The position numbers and the translations under genes are program-made. The notes under the pieces were generated by a model, which was not told where the DNA came from, searched no databases, and worked only from the letters and a program-made list of their open reading frames with translations. Source: Pseudoalteromonas luteoviolacea (lineage in GTDB: Bacteria; Pseudomonadota; Gammaproteobacteria; Enterobacterales; Alteromonadaceae). Taken from it: a DNA stretch of 37,837 nt. Below are positions 24,800 to 31,568 of this stretch, piece by piece; the first letter of the stretch is position 1; every line of letters starts with the position of its first letter. Where the stretch lies: positions 1-37,837 of the forward strand of contig NZ_JAKFZS010000042.1 of assembly GCF_021654285.1 (NCBI RefSeq), given 5' to 3'.

Positions 24800-25819
24800 A
24801 TGGACTTTACTAAGCTCTCAGCTACCCTGCTTGTGGCTCTCTGTGCCCAAAGCACACAGGCTGCAAGTGCCTCAGAAGATGAGGTCGCGGCCCTCAATCA
24901 GTGTATTTTAAATCAGACTATTTCTGGAGATGATACCCGTACTATTAAAGAGGTACGCGAATATTGTGAGCAACAAGTGAGTGCACTGAGCCAACTTGAT
25001 AAACGCATGGCTAGAGAGCGAGTCACTGAAAAAAACCGCAATGTGCTGACTCCGCACCATAGAAATTATATTCTGCCGGTCTCATACATCAAAAATCCCA
25101 ATAATCGCCCATTTGATGGCTTTGCTGATATGGCCAATAAAGAAGGCGAACCACTTGATAACGTTGAAGCAAAATACCAAATTTCCTTAAAGCTGCCTAT
25201 TTATCATAACTTTAAAGATAAAGATCAGGCCATTTATATGGGTGTCACGCTGCAGTCATATTGGCAGGTCTACAACAAAGACATTTCATCTCCCTTTAGA
25301 GAAACCAACTATGAGCCTGAAATATTCTGGGTGAACTTCCTAGATGATGAGAATGTCTTATGGGGCGATGAAATGGCTTTTGTACTGGGTATTTCACACC
25401 AGTCAAATGGCAGAAGCCAGCCCAACTCACGATCATGGAACCGTATCTATGCTAATTTCATTTGGGAATATGATGGCTTCGTTTTTAGCTTCAAACCTTG
25501 GTACAGGTTACCTGAAGATGAAAAGCCAGCAGATAACTTAGCAAAAGGCGATGATAACCCAGATATCCACAAGTATATGGGCTATTTTGAACTTAGTGGT
25601 GCCTATCGCTTTGACAATGATCATGAAGTGGGCATGATGCTGCGTAACAATGCTGGCGGTGATAACCGTGGTGCCGTTCAACTAGATTGGTCATTCCCTA
25701 TTTCAGGGCGCGTTCGTGGCTATGCACAATACTTCAATGGATATGGAGAAAGTCTCATCGATTACAATGCGCATATTCAGCGACTGGGCCTAGGTATCGC
25801 CATCACAGATTTACTCTAA
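24800..25819 (+). CDS. pldA: Outer-membrane phospholipase A (OMPLA)
   Basis: PldA is a calcium-dependent outer-membrane beta-barrel that hydrolyses phospholipids mislocalised to the outer leaflet. The ATG at 24800 (GGAA eight bases upstream) gives 339 residues with a signal peptide ending near AQSTQA; an in-frame TTG at 24785 would spoil it. The catalytic motif GISHQSNGRSQPNSRSWNR contains H200, S202 and N214, with the same H+2/H+14 spacing as H142, S144 and N156 of E. coli OMPLA. The protein is about 50 residues longer than the E. coli enzyme because of a charged N-terminal region (about residues 24-90) with two cysteines. It is monocistronic. Confidence 0.92.
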   Translation: MDFTKLSATLLVALCAQSTQAASASEDEVAALNQCILNQTISGDDTRTIKEVREYCEQQVSALSQLDKRMARERVTEKNRNVLTPHHRNYILPVSYIKNPNNRPFDGFADMANKEGEPLDNVEAKYQISLKLPIYHNFKDKDQAIYMGVTLQSYWQVYNKDISSPFRETNYEPEIFWVNFLDDENVLWGDEMAFVLGISHQSNGRSQPNSRSWNRIYANFIWEYDGFVFSFKPWYRLPEDEKPADNLAKGDDNPDIHKYMGYFELSGAYRFDNDHEVGMMLRNNAGGDNRGAVQLDWSFPISGRVRGYAQYFNGYGESLIDYNAHIQRLGLGIAITDLL

Positions 25820-25830
25820 ACCCTTATCAA

Positions 25831-25862
25831 TCCGGTCAAGATGCACTTGACCGGACATGTTT
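25831..25862 (+). terminator. Terminator between pldA and the yiiD-like gene
   Basis: A perfect 10-bp stem TCCGGTCAAG/CTTGACCGGA (25831-25840 with 25846-25855) with a 5-base loop lies 11 bases after pldA and is followed by CATGTTTTCT. It is between two convergent genes; in the minus direction there is no good T run, so it serves mainly pldA. Confidence 0.7.
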
Positions 25863-25863
25863 T

Positions 25864-26757
25864 CTAGCGTTTTACAAAGAACACGCCGCAAAACTTCGCC
25901 ACTAAGACATCACCATCGTATACGTTGACTGGCACCGTATACTTGGCCTTGCCTTCAGTCTCAAGCTCTGACAATTCGCCACTACACTCGGACAAAGTCA
26001 CCGTAGCACCTGGCGCTGTCGTTAGCGGTTTAAGATATTTAATTTCAGCATCTGCAAGAACAATATCGCCTTCGAGATTAAGCTCTTTTAACGCCAGATA
26101 TGTTGCGCCCCACCCCGTCAGAGTCGCCATGCTATAAACGGAGCCTGCAAACATAGAGTTGTGCAAATTCAAGTTGGCTTTCAAGTCCGCTTTTGTCGAG
26201 AACTGCCAATCAGTGTAACTTTCAACTTTAATGCCCATAGCATCACTGATAGGAATAGACTCACGCCACGTATCTTGTAACACTTGCGTCCAATCTGGAT
26301 GTCTGAACCAACCTGGCTCTGATGGCTTTTGCTTGACCATTTTCCAATGCTGTACATCATCATAAGCAAGGTGTGCTTTTTCAACCACTTTATAGCCATG
26401 ACGCTCATAAAATGCCAAAGCGCGCTCTCTGGCAAACAACACCAGCTCCTGCGCATCTTGCGTCCAAGCAATCTTTTCCAGCTCATGTAGCAATCGGCTA
26501 CCCAGGTGTTGACCTCGGTGCCCTTCGCCCACAGCCATGTAACGTACTTGTGCTTGAAGGTGATTATTAAAATGTAAACGTGCAACTGCCAGCACTTCGC
26601 CTTCATTGTTTTTGATGTACCTGTGCTCAGCATCTTGCTCTAAATCGTCTTGCTCTGAACCTCTTGGTTGATCCCAAGGCGCTCTGAGTACCTGCCAACG
26701 CAATTGATAATAATCTTGCCAATCTTGGCTACTTTGCGGCGAAATGACTGGAAACAT
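25864..26757 (-). CDS. GNAT acetyltransferase / YiiD-type hotdog thioesterase fusion
   Basis: The 297-residue product has two parts. The N-terminal GNAT domain (about residues 5-145) has the acetyl-CoA-binding pattern VRYMAVGEGHRGQHLGSRLL and a FYERHGYKVVEK strand. The C-terminal part (about 155-297) resembles the YiiD_C thioesterase-like hotdog domain, with NLHNSMFAGSVYSMATLTGW and the closing VAKFCGVFFV. E. coli YiiD has the same order of domains, and its gene lies next to yihY-dtd, as it nearly does here. The ATG at 26757 has AAGGAG seven bases upstream. The substrate is unknown. It is divergent from the methyltransferase gene and convergent with pldA. Confidence 0.82.
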   Translation of the reverse strand: MFPVISPQSSQDWQDYYQLRWQVLRAPWDQPRGSEQDDLEQDAEHRYIKNNEGEVLAVARLHFNNHLQAQVRYMAVGEGHRGQHLGSRLLHELEKIAWTQDAQELVLFARERALAFYERHGYKVVEKAHLAYDDVQHWKMVKQKPSEPGWFRHPDWTQVLQDTWRESIPISDAMGIKVESYTDWQFSTKADLKANLNLHNSMFAGSVYSMATLTGWGATYLALKELNLEGDIVLADAEIKYLKPLTTAPGATVTLSECSGELSELETEGKAKYTVPVNVYDGDVLVAKFCGVFFVKR

Positions 26758-26833
26758 ATTTACTCCTTTTAATGCACACCCATGCGCGTGCCATTTTTGT
26801 GTTCTACCTTACAAGAAAAATCCTGAACAGGAA

Positions 26834-27616
26834 ATGTTCAACACAAAATCATCGACTAATTGTGTAAAATCATCTAAACACAGTGGAATTACCTCAATCC
26901 TTGTCTATGCTGATGGAACTATGCAAGATTTTTTAACTGAATCAGGAACCGTCAGCAACGATTTTGTCGCCCAAAGCCACGAGCTTGGCCATTTGTTATA
27001 TTGGCATAAGCACGGAAAAACGAGCATACAAGTTCGACAAGAAAAAACGCTTCGTTGGCTATTGATAAACAATACTTTACAGTCAATCGTTGAACTGAAT
27101 CACCCGGAGCACTTGCTTTTCCCTCATTTGCAAGTGTTGGATGACCTATGGCAAAAATACCCAACACCAGATCGGGTGCTTGAATTGGGGCTAGGGGCCG
27201 GTGCCATCCGTGACTATCTACATAGTGTGCACGAAGATTGTCAGGTAATTTCTGTCGAGAACAATCCCGACATTATACACTGCTATAAGCGCTACTTTGG
27301 CGGAGATCACATCAGTGAAGTCAATTGCAGTGACGCCTACAAAGTCTTAGAGCTTGAGCATAGTCGTCCTTTTAACTGGATTATTTTAGATCTCTTCAGT
27401 GAATTGGATGCGCCACGATTTTTATACCAGCATAAATTTTACACCCTACTACGCAATAAGCTGTCGGAGCAGGGCGTACTATTTATCAACTTTATTGCAG
27501 AACACGAATCGCAGTTAAAGCAACTAGAGCACTTGCTCATTATCAACTTCGGAAAAAAGCCACATATACATCAAGTACCCGGCTATGCAAATCATATTAT
27601 CGTGGTTGAGCGCTAG
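26834..27616 (+). CDS. SAM-dependent methyltransferase, spermidine-synthase-like fold
   Basis: The product (260 residues from the ATG at 26834) has a Rossmann methyltransferase core. Motif I is VLELGLGAGAIRDYL, followed by an acidic residue in VISVENNPDII, then NCSDAYKVL and the motif IV-like NWIILDLFSE. The layout resembles the spermidine synthase/SpeE-like methyltransferase group, but the N-terminal domain of true SpeE is not evident, so polyamine synthesis should not be assumed. The start is uncertain: AGGAA touches the ATG at 26834, and an ATG at 26921 (MQDFLTES) is an alternative. The frame is open back to 26744, overlapping the divergent yiiD-like gene, which I do not accept. Its TAG stop overlaps that of dtd. 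Confidence 0.78.
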   Translation: MFNTKSSTNCVKSSKHSGITSILVYADGTMQDFLTESGTVSNDFVAQSHELGHLLYWHKHGKTSIQVRQEKTLRWLLINNTLQSIVELNHPEHLLFPHLQVLDDLWQKYPTPDRVLELGLGAGAIRDYLHSVHEDCQVISVENNPDIIHCYKRYFGGDHISEVNCSDAYKVLELEHSRPFNWIILDLFSELDAPRFLYQHKFYTLLRNKLSEQGVLFINFIAEHESQLKQLEHLLIINFGKKPHIHQVPGYANHIIVVER

Positions 27617-28050
27617 ACAGATAGATTAAATGTCACCGGCCCATCGTTACACAAACTCACCTGCATATCCGCAGCAAATTGCCCTGTTGCCACTGTAATA
27701 CCAAGCGCTTTAGCCTGTTCAACAAAATATTCATAAAGTCGCTTTGCTTGCTCTGGCGTGCCAGCTGAAGAAAAGCTGGGTCGCATGCCTTTTTTCGTAT
27801 CAGCGGCCAATGTAAATTGTGAAACCACCAGTAATTCACCACCAATGTCTTTAAGACTCAAATTCATCTTGCCTGCATCATCGGTGAAAATTCGGTAGTT
27901 ACTGACTTTATGCAGTAATTTATCCGCACTTTGCTCCTCATCGATTTTTTCTACACCGAGCAAAAGTAAAATGCCCTGCTGAATTTCTCCAACAACTTTT
28001 CCATCAACTTCAACTTTCGCAAACTTGACCCTTTGAATTAATCCTTGCAC
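27613..28050 (-). CDS. dtd: D-aminoacyl-tRNA deacylase
   Basis: DTD hydrolyses D-amino acids (and glycine mischarged on tRNA-Ala) from tRNA, a proofreading function. The 145-residue product has the standard length and both signature motifs: SQFTLAADTKKGMRPSF (S77-L81) and the Gly-cisPro motif in CNDGPVTF (G137-P138). The start is GTG at 28048-28050 with AGAGG five bases upstream inside the end of pip; one base separates it from the pip stop, so translation is probably coupled. It is the last gene of yihY-pip-dtd. Its stop overlaps the convergent methyltransferase stop by four bases (CTAG). Confidence 0.96.
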   Translation of the reverse strand: MQGLIQRVKFAKVEVDGKVVGEIQQGILLLLGVEKIDEEQSADKLLHKVSNYRIFTDDAGKMNLSLKDIGGELLVVSQFTLAADTKKGMRPSFSSAGTPEQAKRLYEYFVEQAKALGITVATGQFAADMQVSLCNDGPVTFNLSV

Positions 28051-28051
28051 T

Positions 28052-29002
28052 TTAACCTCTGTTTTTATCTATTTTGCACAGCAGTAAGTCTGCCGCACGG
28101 CGAATAGCCTCCGAATATACTTGATTTGACGTGCAGTGCCCAACGCCTTCTAAAATAAGTAGCCGAGCATTCAATGATGCAGCAAATTTTTGTGCCATGG
28201 CAAAACGACACACTAAATCATGGCGGCTGTGGATCATCCAAATAGGCAGAGGTTTTAGATTATGAGCATGCTTAAATAACGCTTCATCTTCTAAAAAACA
28301 TTGATTAGACATGTAATGCACCATTAATCTAGCCTGGGCGACAATATGCACTGGTGAGGCAAGTTGATATCGCTGCAATTGTGTTTCCACGCTTAATTGC
28401 ATATCCCAATCATGCCAAAGCTGCGCCGCTTTGTGCTGTGATAATTCATCGTCACCAAATAGTTGCTGTTGATAATGAGATAACACCTGCTGATGTGAGG
28501 CGAGTCCCTGTGAAAACTGCGTAAAGCGCTCCGGATAAAACTGAGCTCCCGCACCTGTGCCACCATATAACCAAGCGATATCTGATGCAGTCGAGAAAAA
28601 ACTCGCCCATGTGATCACCCCGGATACGCGATGAACATGTTGCATTGCAAACCACAAGGCTAACGTCGCGCCCCACGACCCACCTGCGAAAACACAACGT
28701 GGAATGTCGAGATAATCCAATAGCGTCACAATATCATCAACAAGTAATGCGGTGTGGTTGTGCTCAAGTGATTGAGGGGAAGAGTTGCCACATCCCCTTT
28801 GACTATACAAAATAATTCGGTAGCGCTTTGGATTAAAATAGCTTTGAGCTGCCCTATGCAGCCCTGCTCCGGGGCCGCCATGCAAAACCAACAGCGGAAC
28901 GCCTGCGGCGTTACCATACTCCTCAACGTGCATTTGGTGGCCGTGAGAAAGCGGTAAATGAAAACTGCGCAGCGGCTCTGTTGGCTGATACAGTAGGGTC
29001 AT
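28052..29002 (-). CDS. pip: Prolyl aminopeptidase-like alpha/beta hydrolase
   Basis: The 316-residue cytoplasmic protein has the length and fold of proline iminopeptidases (peptidase family S33), which remove N-terminal proline. HGGPGAG (41-47) forms the oxyanion region, GGSWGATLAL contains the nucleophile Ser109, an aspartate follows in HSRHDLVCRF, and the histidine is in GVGHC. One oddity is SQRGCGNSSP at 67-76, where the family normally has DQRG. Substrate may therefore differ; the hydrolase activity is secure, the proline specificity less so. The gene is 9 bases after yihY and 1 base before dtd, in one operon. Confidence 0.82.
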   Translation of the reverse strand: MTLLYQPTEPLRSFHLPLSHGHQMHVEEYGNAAGVPLLVLHGGPGAGLHRAAQSYFNPKRYRIILYSQRGCGNSSPQSLEHNHTALLVDDIVTLLDYLDIPRCVFAGGSWGATLALWFAMQHVHRVSGVITWASFFSTASDIAWLYGGTGAGAQFYPERFTQFSQGLASHQQVLSHYQQQLFGDDELSQHKAAQLWHDWDMQLSVETQLQRYQLASPVHIVAQARLMVHYMSNQCFLEDEALFKHAHNLKPLPIWMIHSRHDLVCRFAMAQKFAASLNARLLILEGVGHCTSNQVYSEAIRRAADLLLCKIDKNRG

Positions 29003-29011
29003 GGATTTACC

Positions 29012-29884
29012 TCATGATTGAGGTGTGTCGCTCTCCCGTTCATGATGTTCGGCTAAACAAGCTGTAAACTCAGCGCCTAATAACACCACCATCCATGATA
29101 AATACACCCAAACAAATAAAATAGGAATAGTTGCCAGCGCACCATATATGACCTCATATGACGGAAAGTGGCTGATATACATTGCAAACCCTCTTTTCGT
29201 CAGCTCAAATAAAAAGGCAGCAAATAATGCGCCCGGTATCGCGGCTTTAAACGACACACGTGTATTTGGAACTAAAGTATAGAGCATAATGAAGCCTGCC
29301 ATTGAAATTACATAAGGCAGTAATTTTAATAACAAACCACTAAAGCCAGGGATCCCTTGATCGGCGAACGATACCAAAGACACAATGTAAGAGGTAACAC
29401 CGATACTGGCCCCCAGTAGCACAGGCCCAAGCGTTAATACCATCCAATAAATCGCAAATGAAATCATCAGCGGACGTTTAGTCTCAACGCGCCAGATGCG
29501 ATTTAAGGCACTGTCCACATTGCGGATCAGTAGCAATGCCACCGCAGCCAAAAAGCTAATTCCCACTGCGGTCATTTGGTTTGCATTCCCGGCAAACGCA
29601 CTGATGTGTGCCTTTATAGTGTCAGTAGAAGTCGGGACAAAATTAGTAAAAATAAAGTTTTCGATAGCCAGACGGGTATTCTCAAATCCAGGGAATGCTG
29701 TGAAAATCGCAACCCCCACCGCGATAAGCGGCACTAAAGAAAGCAAGGTGACATATGCCAAATAACCGGCATTAATAGTGAGCTGATCTTCTTTGCAGCG
29801 CTGGAAAAAACGCCCCCACCAACTCGGCTGCGCATCTAAAGCAGCGCGCGCTTGCGCTTTTATTTGTGGCCAATGTTGTTTCAT
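29012..29884 (-). CDS. yihY: YihY-family inner-membrane protein
   Basis: The 290-residue product is an integral membrane protein with about six hydrophobic segments, the first at LAYVTLLSLVPLIAVGVAIF (about residues 43-62). It has the family features NAGYLAYVTLLSLVPL near the N-terminus, NRIWRV in the middle, and PNTRVSFKAAIPGALFAAFLFE followed by PILFVWVYLSWMVVLLGAE. The family was once mistaken for RNase BN; its function is not established. The ATG at 29884 lacks a clear Shine-Dalgarno. It heads the yihY-pip-dtd operon and is divergent from the lipoprotein gene. Confidence 0.92.
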   Translation of the reverse strand: MKQHWPQIKAQARAALDAQPSWWGRFFQRCKEDQLTINAGYLAYVTLLSLVPLIAVGVAIFTAFPGFENTRLAIENFIFTNFVPTSTDTIKAHISAFAGNANQMTAVGISFLAAVALLLIRNVDSALNRIWRVETKRPLMISFAIYWMVLTLGPVLLGASIGVTSYIVSLVSFADQGIPGFSGLLLKLLPYVISMAGFIMLYTLVPNTRVSFKAAIPGALFAAFLFELTKRGFAMYISHFPSYEVIYGALATIPILFVWVYLSWMVVLLGAEFTACLAEHHERESDTPQS

Positions 29885-29908
29885 AATTATTTATACATTG
29901 ATGATTGC

Positions 29909-29938
29909 TTTGCACATCTTACCAATCCACTTCATAAT
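29909..29938 (+). promoter_or_regulatory. Possible promoter of the lipoprotein gene
   Basis: TTTGCA (29909-29914), an 18-base spacer and CATAAT (29933-29938, five of six) precede the lipoprotein start by 33 bases. The predicted transcript would include its AAGGA site. It lies in the 87-base gap shared with divergent yihY. Confidence 0.4.
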
Positions 29939-29971
29939 TTAAAGTAGCCCTATTAAGTAAAAGGATAAAGT

Positions 29972-30634
29972 ATGCCCCTAAAATACCTAAAAATTTACAC
30001 TTTGATTGCCGCTTGCGCCTTGTTGAGTGGCTGTAAAAGTGCGCAAAATGCTTATTATTCTGCATGGGAGCAGGTTGGTGTACATAAACGTGATATTCTT
30101 GTTGATCGCGTTGAAGACACTCAGCAATCTCAACAAACCTCTCAACAAGAGTTTCAAAACGCACTTGAGCGCTTATCCGTTCTCATTGATTTTGATGGTG
30201 GAGAGTTACAAAGTGTCTACGAGCAATTGAATAGTGACTTTGAAGCGAGTGAAAAAGCGGCGCAATCTGTCACTGATAATATTGATAAAGTAGAGTCTGT
30301 TGCCGATGCCTTATTCGAAGAATGGGAAACTGAACTTGAACAGTTCAGCAATCCAAAGTTAAAACGCAGCAGTGAGCAAAAACTGCGACAAACTCAAAGA
30401 CAATATGACAAGCTGCTACGCTCAATGCGCAAAAGCGAGTCAAAAATGCAGCCCGTCCTCGACTCCATGAAAGACAATGTCTTATATCTAAAACACAACC
30501 TCAATGCACAAGCCATTGCGGCAATCAGAGGGGAATTTACCAATTTAAAGCGTGATATTCAGGGTCTAATAACAGATATGAACCGCTCAATTGCAGACTC
30601 CACCGCCTTTATCGAGCAAATGAACAAAACCTAA
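29972..30634 (+). CDS. DUF2959-type lipoprotein with coiled coil
   Basis: The 220-residue product begins with a lipoprotein signal peptide: a hydrophobic stretch and the lipobox LLSGC (cysteine at about residue 21). The rest is hydrophilic and helical, with heptad-like charge patterns over roughly residues 45-215, and the family-like start NAYYSAWEQVGVHKRDILVDRVE. I recognise it as the DUF2959 group of marine gammaproteobacteria; no function is known to me. AAGGA lies six bases before the ATG. It would be anchored to a cell-envelope membrane; the residue after the cysteine is lysine, not aspartate, so outer-membrane sorting is likelier. It is transcribed alone, convergent with nat. Confidence 0.85.
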   Translation: MPLKYLKIYTLIAACALLSGCKSAQNAYYSAWEQVGVHKRDILVDRVEDTQQSQQTSQQEFQNALERLSVLIDFDGGELQSVYEQLNSDFEASEKAAQSVTDNIDKVESVADALFEEWETELEQFSNPKLKRSSEQKLRQTQRQYDKLLRSMRKSESKMQPVLDSMKDNVLYLKHNLNAQAIAAIRGEFTNLKRDIQGLITDMNRSIADSTAFIEQMNKT

Positions 30635-30640
30635 ATACTT

Positions 30641-30670
30641 AGACGCACTAAGCAGCTGCTTAGTGCGTCT
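30641..30670. repeat. Perfect 30-bp palindrome between convergent genes
   Basis: Two 15-base arms, AGACGCACTAAGCAG and its exact complement, abut at 30655/30656. The element starts 6 bases after the lipoprotein stop and covers the last codons and stop of nat. It can form a long hairpin in either transcript but has no T run on either side, so it is at best a bidirectional 3'-end hairpin. Comparison with other spacers in the window finds no second copy. Confidence 0.85.
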
Positions 30671-31481
30671 CTGACATATTTAAAGCCGCCTTATCATACA
30701 CCCAGTTGATTTCATGCTCAGAGATAATCAATAAAAACACATCTTTGATAATCGCCTTTAACTGCGCAACATCCTTAATCAAGGTCTCATGGACCTCTGC
30801 GGTTTCCTCATTGCGATACACGTATAACAAGTTATTTAGCGTATGGTACTCTGTTTGTACCATCCGTGATAAGACTAAGTGATTTACAAACAGTGAGTCT
30901 GGATGCTGATGGCAATGAAAGTGTGCCACATCGCAATCACTTTCAAAGGTCTCAGAGAATTCAACATCATACAAGGGTATCGACTTAGGTGATGTGAGCG
31001 TCAGTACCGCGCGCTGTGCACTGCGCTCAATGTGGTAAGCAGAATATTCATCGCATACATCGGTGGTATTATCAATGGGTATTAAAATACGTGGCGTTTT
31101 ACTACCAAAACCCACATCGACTAAATATTCACTCTGGTTGTATTTAAGCAACGTCACGCGATGTGAGCGAGGATTGTCCCATTTACCATTCAGTAAGACT
31201 CTAGCAAGCAAAGGAGAAACATTAAAACCCAGCGATTGCAATGCTAGCATCAGGATTTTATTGTGCTCGAAACAGTAACCGCCCTGCTCTTTTTCGACCA
31301 CACGAGCAAATACAACATCAAACTCCAAGCTTAATAATTTATCTTGCATCGCATTAATACTGCTAAAACTAAACCGCGCGAGGTGGGCTTTTATAAGCTG
31401 TTCAACAAAGGCTAAATTACAACTCTTGGGTGTTTCTAACCCTAACTTAGATAAATACAGTGCCAATTGCGACGGTGTCAT
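30660..31481 (-). CDS. nat: Arylamine N-acetyltransferase
   Basis: NAT enzymes transfer acetyl from acetyl-CoA to arylamines, hydrazines and related xenobiotics through a cysteine intermediate. The 273-residue product has the complete triad: Cys70 in EQGGYCFEHN, His107 in RSHRVTLLKY and Asp122 in VDVGFG. Length and the early domain (LARFSFSSINAM, where the family has PFEN-like sequence) fit the family with some divergence. The ATG has AGGAGG five bases upstream. It is downstream of, and on the same strand as, the GGDEF-EAL gene, but the 87-base gap carries a SoxR-like promoter, so it is probably an independently induced gene. Its end lies within a perfect palindrome. Confidence 0.9.
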   Translation of the reverse strand: MTPSQLALYLSKLGLETPKSCNLAFVEQLIKAHLARFSFSSINAMQDKLLSLEFDVVFARVVEKEQGGYCFEHNKILMLALQSLGFNVSPLLARVLLNGKWDNPRSHRVTLLKYNQSEYLVDVGFGSKTPRILIPIDNTTDVCDEYSAYHIERSAQRAVLTLTSPKSIPLYDVEFSETFESDCDVAHFHCHQHPDSLFVNHLVLSRMVQTEYHTLNNLLYVYRNEETAEVHETLIKDVAQLKAIIKDVFLLIISEHEINWVYDKAALNMSETH

Positions 31482-31533
31482 AACACCTCCTTTAATCTTG
31501 CTTAATTTTATATCGCGCTATCATTCGCGCAGT

Positions 31534-31564
31534 AAGATAAAACCTAAAGCATGGTTGAGGTCAA
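31534..31564 (-). promoter_or_regulatory. MerR/SoxR-type promoter of nat
   Basis: On the minus strand -35 TTGACC (31559-31564) and -10 TATCTT (31534-31539) are separated by 19 bases, the lengthened spacing used by MerR-family activators. Within it lies the dyad CCTCAA-N6-TTTAGG (31543-31560), matching 11 of 12 half-site bases of the SoxR box CCTCAA-N6-TTGAGG and placed, as in E. coli soxS, so that it begins with the last two bases of the -35. The predicted start is about 45 bases before nat. No soxR gene is in the window. Confidence 0.7.
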
Positions 31565-31568
31565 CCTG

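Noticed and set aside
26744..26833. Upstream extension of the methyltransferase ORF to 26744
   Set aside because: It would overlap the start of the divergent yiiD-like gene and its ribosome site, and the added residues look non-coding.
26827..26838. TCCTGAACAGGA dyad upstream of the methyltransferase considered as a LexA box
   Set aside because: LexA needs CTG-N10-CAG; here the CTG and CAG are only two bases apart.
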